From Fredinandcohnia aciditolerans (GTDB lineage Bacteria > Bacillota > Bacilli > Bacillales > Bacillaceae_L), in assembly GCA_003640645.1 (NCBI GenBank), contig QGHH01000003.1:310001-374000 (forward strand): DNA of 64,000 nt. The letters are read 5' to 3'. The notes beneath the pieces were generated by a model that was given only the letters and a program-made list of their open reading frames with translations, made no database searches and was not told where the DNA came from. The stretch's first letter is position 1. Each line of letters begins with the position of its first letter. This document shows positions 55,084 through 63,371 of this stretch, one piece after another. Position numbers and translations under genes: made by a program.

Positions 55084-55697
55084 AACAACGAATTGTTTTT
55101 ATCGGTGACAGCATTACATGGTGGGGGATTAACGAGAGTGATAGCATTGGAACGGGATATGTGCGATTGCTTCATGATTATTTGAAGGTTAGCTTCCCAC
55201 ATAGAGAATTTGAAATCATAAACAAGGGGATTAGCGGAAATCGGGTAACGGACCTAGCTGAGCGGTGGGAGCAAGATGTTATTTCGTATCATCCCGACAT
55301 TGTTTCAATCTCCATTGGTATCAACGATGTGTGGAGACAAGTAGATTCTCCTGAGATGGAACAAGTGTTACCAAACCGTTTTGAAGAAGTGTTAGAGAAT
55401 CTACTGATAGAGATTAAGGAAAAAACCAATTCCTCTATTGTCTTAATGGAACCAACCATTATTTCAGAAGATATTTTGGGAATAGGAAACAGTATGCTAA
55501 AACCCTATATTAAAAACATTCATCAATTAGCAGAAAAGTATAATGCCGTCATTGTTCCAACACATCAGGCATTCATTTCATTCTTAAACCATAAGAAGAA
55601 CTTCCCCCTTACAATAGACGGTGTTCATATGAACTCGCTCGGGAATATGCTAATGGCTAAAACCTGGATAGAAGCAACGAAGGATATGTTTGAATAG
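55080..55697 (+). CDS. SGNH/GDSL-family esterase (carbohydrate esterase-like)
   Basis: A 205-residue cytoplasmic hydrolase with all four SGNH blocks: VFIGDSITWWG with the nucleophile serine (about residue 10), NKGISGNRVTDL, IGINDVWRQ, and DGVHMNSLG with the catalytic Asp-His. Proteins of this type commonly remove acetyl groups from sugars (for example rhamnogalacturonan or xylan acetylesterases). GGAGGGG precedes the ATG, which overlaps the previous stop as ATGA. It is the last gene of the long operon. Confidence 0.85.
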   Translation: MKQRIVFIGDSITWWGINESDSIGTGYVRLLHDYLKVSFPHREFEIINKGISGNRVTDLAERWEQDVISYHPDIVSISIGINDVWRQVDSPEMEQVLPNRFEEVLENLLIEIKEKTNSSIVLMEPTIISEDILGIGNSMLKPYIKNIHQLAEKYNAVIVPTHQAFISFLNHKKNFPLTIDGVHMNSLGNMLMAKTWIEATKDMFE

Positions 55698-55728
55698 TTG
55701 TAGTACTCTAATATGAAACTAATTATGA

Positions 55729-55769
55729 AAAAGAGTAGGCTTAAAATTATAGTAGCTTATTCTTTTTTA
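55729..55769 (+). terminator. terminator of the long glycan operon
   Basis: AAAAGAGTAGGCT pairs with AGCTTATTCTTTT (two wobbles) and ends in six T residues. Confidence 0.75.
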
Positions 55770-55864
55770 TTATTGTAGATTAATAGATTCATCCACAATC
55801 TAACAGTTTTCGACACCCCCTTGACGGTATAATAAGGAAAATGATTAATAGGGAGGTTCGATTC

Positions 55865-56419
55865 TTGCTAGATTCTAGTCATGAATTCTATTTAAGTAGC
55901 GCAGAACGACAATTAATAATCAAAGGGATAAAGCGTGGATTAGAGCGTTTTTATAAGGATAGAGATGGAAAACCTGATCTCGTCACCGAAAGAAACTTCA
56001 TCTCCAGACAACGCGCCTCTTATGTTTTCGACTCCATCTATCACATCTCGAAACAACATCCAGAATTAAATGTAACGCCTGAAATCCGAACAGCAGGCCT
56101 ATCCTATGAATATGTATCACTCTTTTTTGAAACTCGAAAAATTGTCGTCACATTTAGCCAAGTAAAACGTCCTGAAGATCTGCCCGAATATAGTGAATAT
56201 AGAAACGAATATACAGAAGGAAATCGGTTGTACAATCCGCAGTTATCCTTCTTCAGGGAAGATGAAGAATTTAATCTAAAAAGCTACAAACACCTCGTCG
56301 TCACGTTTAATGGATCGCATGGACCGGATCCACTTTTTATATGGATAGGTGCAACAACACCTGGACAAAATGCCTGGATCTATCATGAGGAATTAAAAGA
56401 AGGAGTAGCACTAGGATAA
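55865..56419 (+). CDS. orphan hypothetical protein, about 184 aa
   Basis: I do not recognise this soluble protein. It has a helical basic first third (SAERQLIIKGIKRGLERFY) and a beta-rich second half (KHLVVTFNGSHGPDPLFIWIG). The TTG at 55865 is preferred because AGGGAGG lies 7 nt before it; an in-frame ATG at 55841 has no such site. It stands alone between two terminators. Pyrimidine-ending codons in the middle (about 55978-56110) are mostly C-ending, unlike neighbouring genes, so it may have a different history. Confidence 0.6.
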   Translation: MLDSSHEFYLSSAERQLIIKGIKRGLERFYKDRDGKPDLVTERNFISRQRASYVFDSIYHISKQHPELNVTPEIRTAGLSYEYVSLFFETRKIVVTFSQVKRPEDLPEYSEYRNEYTEGNRLYNPQLSFFREDEEFNLKSYKHLVVTFNGSHGPDPLFIWIGATTPGQNAWIYHEELKEGVALG

Positions 56420-56457
56420 GTTTTTTAATATGAGTGACAAATTTAAATGATTAGAAT

Positions 56458-56487
56458 GAGGTTGTAATTATTACAGCCTCTTTTTTA
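56458..56487 (+). terminator. terminator after the orphan gene
   Basis: GAGGTTGTAA-TTA-TTACAGCCTC followed by six T residues. Confidence 0.8.
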
Positions 56488-56585
56488 TGTTAGAAAATCC
56501 AATTTTCAATGTATTAAATCTATTTTTTAAACTTTTTTAAAGTAAATTAAATAAAGTTAAAGGCGATATCAAAAAAAATAGATAC

Positions 56586-56613
56586 TATAATGATGCTTAA
56601 GAAAGCGCTTACT
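56586..56613 (+). promoter_or_regulatory. promoter -10 and cre-like site of the enolase/tct operon
   Basis: TATAAT at 56586-56591 is followed by AGAAAGCGCTTACT (56600-56613), 12 of 14 to the CcpA consensus with a perfect GAAAGCGCTT core. The cre would overlap the start of transcription. No clear -35 is seen, in keeping with an activator-dependent promoter. Confidence 0.55.
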
Positions 56614-56633
56614 AAAATGAAATTAAGGGGGGA

Positions 56634-57797
56634 ATGAACAGAATCGTTAAAAACGAGTTCTGTAATCGGCCAATGAAAATTACGGGTATGACAGTAGACA
56701 GATATGAACGTATGGGAAAATCAGATATGGCATTTAGTGGTCATGAGGTTGTTGTTGTGAAGGTAGAAACAGATGAAGGAATTACAGGTACTGGATTTAT
56801 AAGTTCTCCAGTTTACCCTCATGGAATTGCAAGTGATGTGGCAGCAAGGTTACTGAATAGAAACTTTAAAAATATCATTCTAGGTGAAAACCCGTTATAC
56901 AATGAACAGCTTTGGTTGAAGATGTTTGATGGACCATGGCGACTAGGTATGAGGGGGATGATAAGAGATTGTATCGCTGCAATTGATTTCGCATTATGGG
57001 ATATTAAGGCTAAAAAACTAAATGTTCCGTTATCCGACTTGTTCGGTTCTAAGCGTAACAAAATACTGACCTACGCAAATGTAGGACACCAGCTACCACC
57101 TGTTGAACTGGCGAAAAAAGCCGTCGAATATGTAGAACAAGGACATACAGCCTTAAAAATTCGGGCAGGTTCTGTCGCTGTTCCGATTAAAGAGGCGAAT
57201 AAAAGGGTTCAAGCCGTACGGGAAGCGATTGGTCCAGACGTGAAACTAATGGTGGACATTAACGGTTCTTGGGATACCGAAACAGCCATCCAACAACTTA
57301 AGGCATGGGAAAAATACGATATTTATTGGCTTGAAGAGCCTGTTGCACCTGAGGATATTTCAGGATATGCGAGAATTCGAGAGTATGCAGGAAACACCTA
57401 TATTGCCGGTGGTGAGCAAAACAGTGGATTAACGGAGTTTCGACAATTTATTGAAAAGAAAGCACTCGATATTATACAGCCAAACGCCATGGCAACTGGC
57501 GGAATCACAGATTGGTTACGTATCTATCATTTTGCTTCAGCTCACAATATTCCAATTTCACCTTGGAATCTTCAACAAATTCATATTCATTTAGCTGCAG
57601 GTCTGCCTAATGTGAAATGGGTAGAATATTTCTCTCACAATCGTGATTATTTTCAGGATGTGTTAATTAAAGGGCCGCATATTAGAGAGGTAAGAGGTGA
57701 AGATGGTGTATATCTACTTGCACCAGAAGGCCCAGGAATAGGAATTGAACTCGATGAAGAAGTAGCTGAAAGAACACATGTAAAAGATACCTTTTAA
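56634..57797 (+). CDS. enolase-superfamily sugar-acid dehydratase-like enzyme
   Basis: A 387-residue mandelate racemase/muconate lactonizing enzyme. Metal ligands are in LMVDINGSWD (D, about 206), YWLEEPVAPED (E, about 232) and IAGGEQNSG (E, about 258). The second-strand motif reads TALKIRAG, so KxR instead of KxK. The end of the barrel has ISPWNLQQIHIH. It is more canonical than the enzyme at 19281. It likely dehydrates or epimerises a sugar acid imported by the TctCBA system encoded next. The ATG at 56634 is very close to GGGGGG; the ATG at 56673 is an alternative start. Confidence 0.8.
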   Translation: MNRIVKNEFCNRPMKITGMTVDRYERMGKSDMAFSGHEVVVVKVETDEGITGTGFISSPVYPHGIASDVAARLLNRNFKNIILGENPLYNEQLWLKMFDGPWRLGMRGMIRDCIAAIDFALWDIKAKKLNVPLSDLFGSKRNKILTYANVGHQLPPVELAKKAVEYVEQGHTALKIRAGSVAVPIKEANKRVQAVREAIGPDVKLMVDINGSWDTETAIQQLKAWEKYDIYWLEEPVAPEDISGYARIREYAGNTYIAGGEQNSGLTEFRQFIEKKALDIIQPNAMATGGITDWLRIYHFASAHNIPISPWNLQQIHIHLAAGLPNVKWVEYFSHNRDYFQDVLIKGPHIREVRGEDGVYLLAPEGPGIGIELDEEVAERTHVKDTF

Positions 57798-57827
57798 ATT
57801 TATTGAAAATGAATTGGAGGAATATTG

Positions 57828-58874
57828 GTGAAAAAACAATATCATCTTATAGCTATTCTATTGTGTTTACTGCTCGTTCTTTTTGGATGCTCAAGCGGAG
57901 GAGACTCTTCAAAAGAGGCTTCTACAGATAAAAATTCGAAAGATAATCAGAGTCAAAGTGAAACAGATTCAACCGTCAAACTTGATGGCTCTGTTGAACT
58001 AATCGTTCCAGCAAGTGCTGGTGGTGGAAGTGATATAAATGCGAGAATGCTTGCAGAGATTATCCAAGCGAATAAATTGATTGATGAAAATGTGATGGTT
58101 GTTAATAAGCCTGGAGGAAGCACTGCAGTAGCTAACTCCTATACGTATAAGAAGGAAGGCACTAATAATACAATTTTAACTTGGAACTCCAGCCAAATTA
58201 TCAGCCCATTTTTAAACAAGAATGATGTCACAATTGAAGATTTAACACCATTAGGTACACTGACTTTAGACAGCTATTTAATCATTGTTAAAGCGGATAG
58301 TAAGTATAAAACATTAGATGATCTATTGAAAGCAGCCAGAGAGAACCCACAGACGGTTTCGATTGGAGGAACAGGTCAAGGTACAGAAATTCACATCTTA
58401 AGTCATTTGATTAACAAGTATGGGGAAAGCGATTTAAAGTATATTCCTTTTGAAAGTGGTGGAGAAACTACTTCCGCACTACTTGGAGGACACATTGATG
58501 TTACTCTAGCCAACCCAAATGAAGTGAAATCCCAAATAGAAGCTGGCGAGGTTAGAGCATTAGCTACATCTTCACAGGAACGTATTGGTGGTGTATTAGA
58601 GGATGTTCCAACTTTTGAAGAAGTAGGATTAGGAGATATCAAAATTTCATCATTCCGAGGATATGTTGGACCACCGGGAATGACTGATGAAGAAATCGCT
58701 TATTGGGAAGATGTATTGAAACAAGTTCATGAATCAGAGAGTTGGCAAAAAGATTATATTCAAAAATACGATTTGACCAGTCAATATATGAATGCTGAAG
58801 AAAGTAAAGCATTTTACGAAGAAGTTCTAAATCTTTATTTAGAAGCATCAAAAGAAATGGGGCTTATTGATTAA
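57828..58874 (+). CDS. tctC: TctC-type tripartite tricarboxylate transporter binding lipoprotein
   Basis: A 348-residue extracellular lipoprotein (lipobox LFGC). The family signature IVPASAGGGSDINARMLAEII follows a low-complexity Ser/Lys linker; its core is PASAGGGSD. VVNKPGGSTAVA and GGTGQGTEIH are also typical. It binds a carboxylate substrate for the TctAB membrane proteins. The GTG at 57828 is chosen because GGAGG is 7 nt upstream. The neighbouring enolase-family gene suggests an aldonate, aldarate or related acid rather than citrate (inference). Confidence 0.88.
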   Translation: MKKQYHLIAILLCLLLVLFGCSSGGDSSKEASTDKNSKDNQSQSETDSTVKLDGSVELIVPASAGGGSDINARMLAEIIQANKLIDENVMVVNKPGGSTAVANSYTYKKEGTNNTILTWNSSQIISPFLNKNDVTIEDLTPLGTLTLDSYLIIVKADSKYKTLDDLLKAARENPQTVSIGGTGQGTEIHILSHLINKYGESDLKYIPFESGGETTSALLGGHIDVTLANPNEVKSQIEAGEVRALATSSQERIGGVLEDVPTFEEVGLGDIKISSFRGYVGPPGMTDEEIAYWEDVLKQVHESESWQKDYIQKYDLTSQYMNAEESKAFYEEVLNLYLEASKEMGLID

Positions 58875-58964
58875 TATGGATGGCGGAAGGTCCATACCAC
58901 CTTCTGCCAATGTTTCACCATACTACTCTAATCTTTTGAATTTAGTTGAAAAGAGGAATATAAC

Positions 58965-59384
58965 ATGACTAGAGTAATATCCATTCTTTTATTTATAGTC
59001 GCACTCTTTTTTATCCATCAAGGCTGGTTTAACTATACGTTTTGGGAGAATAATGCGCCAGGCAGTGGTTTCATTCCTCTCATTGCAGGTCTCGTTTTAG
59101 CCGTATTCACACTCAATATTTTTATTAAAAATGATAAAAAACCGTTTGGATTCGTGAAAAAACAATTATACCCCTTTATTGGGAGCTTAATCATGATCAT
59201 ATCAATCTATGTATTAGGAATGATTCTATCAATTGCCATTTTTATTATTGCTTGGCTCATTATTGTTGAAAAATATTCTACTTTACGAGCATCGATTTAT
59301 GGAATTACAACAACATCTGTTATATATATCATTTTCAAAATCTCACTTAAGGTTCCACTTCCTGAAGGTTTTGTAGGATTTTAA
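58965..59384 (+). CDS. tctB: TctB-type small membrane subunit
   Basis: A 139-residue protein with four membrane segments and the NNAPGSGFIPLIAGLVLAVF motif characteristic of TctB. It is the small subunit of the tripartite tricarboxylate transporter, between the binding protein and TctA genes as is usual. Confidence 0.85.
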   Translation: MTRVISILLFIVALFFIHQGWFNYTFWENNAPGSGFIPLIAGLVLAVFTLNIFIKNDKKPFGFVKKQLYPFIGSLIMIISIYVLGMILSIAIFIIAWLIIVEKYSTLRASIYGITTTSVIYIIFKISLKVPLPEGFVGF

Positions 59385-59402
59385 TAGAAAGGAGATATGC
59401 TT

Positions 59403-60917
59403 ATGGAAACTGTTCAATTACTCCTTTCTGGGTTTGCAGAAGCAATTTCGTTACAGAACATGCTAGCTGCATTAATCGGGGCGATACTTGGTATCATTAT
59501 AGGCGCCATACCTGGATTGGGATCAGCATTAGGAGTCGCCTTGCTTTTACCATTAACCTTTGGGATGGATCCAATTACAGGAGTAATCATGTTGGCCGCT
59601 GTATATTATGGTTGTATGTACGGAGGTGCATATAGTGCCATATTAATTAATATTCCCGGTGATTCTGCAGCTATTACAACAGCGTTTGACGGGTATCCGC
59701 TAACTCAAAAAGGAAAACCAGGTAAAGCATTATTTTCAGCTAATATGGCTTCGTTTATTGGAGGGACGATTGGAATATTGGCTTTAACGTTTATTGGCCC
59801 CCCATTGGCTGATCTAGGGCTAGCTTTTGGACCAGCAGAAGTTGCGTTATTAATTCTATTAGCACTTTGTTCAGTCGGTTGGCTTCTAGGGGAAAGCCCT
59901 TCGAAAGGTGTTGCTGCAACTGTTCTTGGAGTTATGTTCGCAACAGTTGGCGTAGATGCTATGTCAGGGCAAGCCAGATTTGCATTTGGTTCAGATCAAT
60001 TACTAAGTGGACTCGAACTTATTCCAATGATTATAGGAATGTTTGGCTTTAGCCAAGTAATCGTTATGATTACTCAAAAACTCAATGTCAAAGAGACAAA
60101 GAAGCTATCATTTAGAGAAAGTCTATTAGATAAAAAAGATACAAAACGGATTGCAATACCTAGTGTTCGTTCAGGTATACTTGGTACTTTTCTAGGAGTA
60201 TTACCAGGTGCAGGTGCTACAACCGGTGGATTACTTTCCTATGTGTTAGAAAAGAGAGTTGGTAAAAATAAGAAAGAAATGGGAAAAGGGGCTATGGAAG
60301 GAGTTGCAGCTGCAGAATCAGGTAATAATGGTGCAGCAGTTGGTGCGTTTGTGCCATTGCTTTCACTTGGAATTCCCGGGTCTGCCACAACGGCTATATT
60401 ATTAGGTGGGTTAATCATGTGGGGACTAGACCCAGGGCCACTACTATTTAAAAGCAATCCTGATTTTGTTTGGGGATTAATTTCATCCATGTATATAGGA
60501 AATATTATTAGTTTAATTGCGGGATTAGCCTTTATTCCAATCTTAATGAAAGTCATTCTAATTCCAAATTCACTAATGGTGCCGATTATTACCGTTATTT
60601 GTATTATTGGTTCATATAGTGTGAATAACAACATGTTCGATGTTTGGATTATGTTGTTTGGCGGTGTTATTGCATACATCCTCCAAGAAAATAATTATCC
60701 TATAGCTCCATTATTATTGGCGTTTGTATTAACACCAAAACTCGAAATTTCTGCACGTCAAGCATTTAGTCTTTCAAATGGAAGTTTGGATATCTTTGTT
60801 GGCAGTACAATTTCAATAATCATTTTGTTATGTATTACATTATTTATCTTTGCACCACTCGTATTAAAAGTTTTTAAAAAGAAGAAAAAGGAATTAACGG
60901 AAGACATACCAGCATGA
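59403..60917 (+). CDS. tctA: TctA-type large membrane subunit
   Basis: A 504-residue permease with 10-12 membrane segments. Family motifs are GAIPGLGSALGVALLLPLTF, GGAYSAILINIPGDSAAI with the NxPG signature, GVLPGAGATTGGLLSY, and GIPGSATTAILLGGL. It forms the substrate channel with TctB, driven by ion gradients. The ATG at 59403 is chosen because AAGGAG is 8 nt before it; the ATG at 59397 is too close. It converges on the two-component system genes. Confidence 0.9.
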   Translation: METVQLLLSGFAEAISLQNMLAALIGAILGIIIGAIPGLGSALGVALLLPLTFGMDPITGVIMLAAVYYGCMYGGAYSAILINIPGDSAAITTAFDGYPLTQKGKPGKALFSANMASFIGGTIGILALTFIGPPLADLGLAFGPAEVALLILLALCSVGWLLGESPSKGVAATVLGVMFATVGVDAMSGQARFAFGSDQLLSGLELIPMIIGMFGFSQVIVMITQKLNVKETKKLSFRESLLDKKDTKRIAIPSVRSGILGTFLGVLPGAGATTGGLLSYVLEKRVGKNKKEMGKGAMEGVAAAESGNNGAAVGAFVPLLSLGIPGSATTAILLGGLIMWGLDPGPLLFKSNPDFVWGLISSMYIGNIISLIAGLAFIPILMKVILIPNSLMVPIITVICIIGSYSVNNNMFDVWIMLFGGVIAYILQENNYPIAPLLLAFVLTPKLEISARQAFSLSNGSLDIFVGSTISIIILLCITLFIFAPLVLKVFKKKKKELTEDIPA

Positions 60918-60956
60918 AGTATTATTAGGAATTTCCTCATGCTGATCAATTAAAAT

Positions 60957-61628
60957 TTATATTTTAATAGAATAAAGTTTTTTAGGCCGTCCCTTATCGG
61001 AGTATTCTAAATCTAACACAATTTCATCATTTTGAATCATGAATTCAATATACTTACGTACGGTAAGGGTAGAAATTTTTACGAGTTTACTAAGTTCAGT
61101 AATCGAAAAGGATTTCTTTGCTTTCTTAAGTTCATCTCTTATTAAGGTAAGGGTTACAGGATCAATCCCTTTTGGTAAATCAATTTTTTCTTCTGTTAAA
61201 GTAGTCGAGTAGAGTTGATCGATGTCTGATTGACGAATTCGTGGCAGAGAGTGAAACATTGTCTGTCTTTTTTCATAAAAAGCAAGTGATGTTTGGAATC
61301 GTTCAAAACCATATGGCTTAAGGATACAATCAACAACTCCATGACGCAGTGCTTCTTCGATTAGATGAGGAGCATCTGCGGCAGTAACAAGTATCACATC
61401 AACCATCACGTTCTTATTGCGCAATGCCCTTAGTAGTTCAATACCAGTCAACTCAGGCATATAGACATCTAATAACACGAGTTGTGGTCGCAGATTCATA
61501 ATTTGCTGAAGAGCATCTTTACCATTTTTCGCATGACCTATGAGCGAAAAGGAGGTCATCTTTTGTAAATAATCAGCATTGATTTTAGCAACCATTGGAT
61601 CATCTTCGACTATGAAGGTTGATATCAT
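60957..61628 (-). CDS. CitB/DcuR-family response regulator
   Basis: A 223-residue response regulator. The receiver domain has the phosphoacceptor aspartate in LVLLDVYMPE (about residue 54), the switch region VTAAD, and the lysine in ILKPYGF. The C-terminal HTH is SITELSKLVKISTLTVRKYI, typical of regulators of carboxylate uptake. The ATG at 61628 follows AAAGGATG; the ATG at 61637 overlaps the kinase stop. It is co-transcribed with the kinase gene and probably activates the enolase-tctCBA operon, which converges on it. Confidence 0.87.
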   Translation of the reverse strand: MISTFIVEDDPMVAKINADYLQKMTSFSLIGHAKNGKDALQQIMNLRPQLVLLDVYMPELTGIELLRALRNKNVMVDVILVTAADAPHLIEEALRHGVVDCILKPYGFERFQTSLAFYEKRQTMFHSLPRIRQSDIDQLYSTTLTEEKIDLPKGIDPVTLTLIRDELKKAKKSFSITELSKLVKISTLTVRKYIEFMIQNDEIVLDLEYSDKGRPKKLYSIKI

Positions 61629-61633
61629 TGTAA

Positions 61634-63232
61634 TCATCCTTTCAAAATTTGATTATCCATTTCTTTTGGAATTTGCACACTAAAACAAACTCCATCATTT
61701 TGTGATAAAGTGATTGAGCCATTTAATAAGTTTTCTACATGATGTTTCACAAGGAATAATCCATAACCTAAAGTTCCTTTTGAAGAATAGCCTTTGGTGA
61801 AGATAGTCTGAACATTCTCTTTATTGACACCGCTTCCATTATCTTCAACTAAAATAGTGAGATGATTATCCTTGTCCAAAAATGTAAGCTGTACTTCCCC
61901 AGATGTTGCATGTTTAACCGCATCAATAGCGTTTTGGAGAAGGTTTCCGATAATAAGTGCTACACTATCAACTGGAATTTTTGGAGGTAATATTCCGATT
62001 TTACTTCCAGGAGTAAAGGTAACTTTCACGTTTAGCTCGATTGCTTGTTGGATTTTTCCTAATAAAAGTCCAGAAATTTTAGGTTCTAGAATATTTCGCG
62101 TTAAAAATTCTAATAATTTTTGTTGTTGAATATTCGTGTTGGAAATATATGCTTTAACTTCATCATAGCGATTTAATTCAATTAATCCTGATATCGTTTG
62201 AAGTTTATTTGAAAATTCATGAGTTTTTGCTCGCAAACCATCAACATATTCATTAACACCAGTTAGATCTTCAGCTAAGCGTCTAACTTCTGAGATGTCA
62301 TGAAATGTAATGATATGTCCCCAAATTTTATTCTGTTTAGAAATGGGGTAGTAGTTTGCTAATATCACCGTATCATTCACAAATAATTCCATATTTTGGT
62401 GATTAAGAGGGGATTTTAATAGTGAAAATTCATCCATAATTTCGGAAAGTTTTCTTTTATCGATGTCTTGAGGAAGGTTTAGAATCTGCTTTGCCGCTGA
62501 ATTTATAAGTGTAATATTATTTTCTTGGTCGGTAGCAATTATTCCTTCGCTTAAAGATTCTAGCATTGCCTCCCTTTGGATGAAAAGCTTAGCAATCTCC
62601 TCAGGTTCATGATTATGTAAGATTTTCTTGATTTGTTTTGCAAAAATAATAGCTGCAAAAATTCCAATTGAAAACGCAATTAAAAGCGAATAAACAAGTA
62701 AATCCATATTTCTTTGTACAAAACCACTGATGTTCTTTTGAGAGTATCCAATTGCTAGGATTCCTAGTTGTTGATTTGTATCAGGGTCGATAACGGGGAC
62801 CCAAGTTCGTAAGGTAGGCCCAGATATTCCGTTTGCATAAGAATAATAGGCTTGACCAGAAAGAGCTCTTTTTATATCATTACCGGTTACATGAAAGCCA
62901 ATTAAGGATGAGTCTGGATGGGTATATCGAACACCATCCTGATTCACTAGTACAAAAAAAAGTTCTTTATCTGATTCATTCAAATAGTCTTCATAGACTT
63001 CTTGGAGATCAACCCTTTTATCTGATTCTTTTAAAGCTTCATGTACTGCGGGCATCTTAGAAATAAGATGGGTAATTTCAAGAGCGTTTTCACCAACTGT
63101 CTCTTCAATCGATTTTGACAGAATAATGTAAGATAAATAGCCGGAAACAATTAAGACAATAGCAATGACAGAAGTGGAAAACAAAATAATTTTAGCTTTC
63201 AGGGGAATCCGTTCAAAAACTTTTGGAAACAA
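61634..63232 (-). CDS. CitA/DcuS-family sensor histidine kinase
   Basis: A 532-residue membrane kinase: a first membrane segment near residues 15-38, an extracytoplasmic carboxylate-sensing domain (about 39-170), a second membrane segment (about 180-200), a PAS domain (REAMLESLSEGIIATDQENN), then a short SpoOB-type phosphoacceptor region with the histidine in KTHEFSNKLQTI, and an HATPase domain (NLLQNAIDAV, VEDNGSGV, GYGLFLV). A TTG at 63232, 10 nt after AAAGGAAG, is the likely start; an ATG at 63259 has no site. It probably senses the Tct substrate. Confidence 0.85.
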   Translation of the reverse strand: MFPKVFERIPLKAKIILFSTSVIAIVLIVSGYLSYIILSKSIEETVGENALEITHLISKMPAVHEALKESDKRVDLQEVYEDYLNESDKELFFVLVNQDGVRYTHPDSSLIGFHVTGNDIKRALSGQAYYSYANGISGPTLRTWVPVIDPDTNQQLGILAIGYSQKNISGFVQRNMDLLVYSLLIAFSIGIFAAIIFAKQIKKILHNHEPEEIAKLFIQREAMLESLSEGIIATDQENNITLINSAAKQILNLPQDIDKRKLSEIMDEFSLLKSPLNHQNMELFVNDTVILANYYPISKQNKIWGHIITFHDISEVRRLAEDLTGVNEYVDGLRAKTHEFSNKLQTISGLIELNRYDEVKAYISNTNIQQQKLLEFLTRNILEPKISGLLLGKIQQAIELNVKVTFTPGSKIGILPPKIPVDSVALIIGNLLQNAIDAVKHATSGEVQLTFLDKDNHLTILVEDNGSGVNKENVQTIFTKGYSSKGTLGYGLFLVKHHVENLLNGSITLSQNDGVCFSVQIPKEMDNQILKG

Positions 63233-63371
63233 ATTTGACTCACTTCCTTTAGCATACAAATAACGAGAGAAAAGTCTGAATTTAAAGAAAATAATATATT
63301 TATAGTTAAAATGATAACATGTATTCCTTTTGTGTCAATAAATAGTTCATTCATTGTAGGGAGGAAGTATG

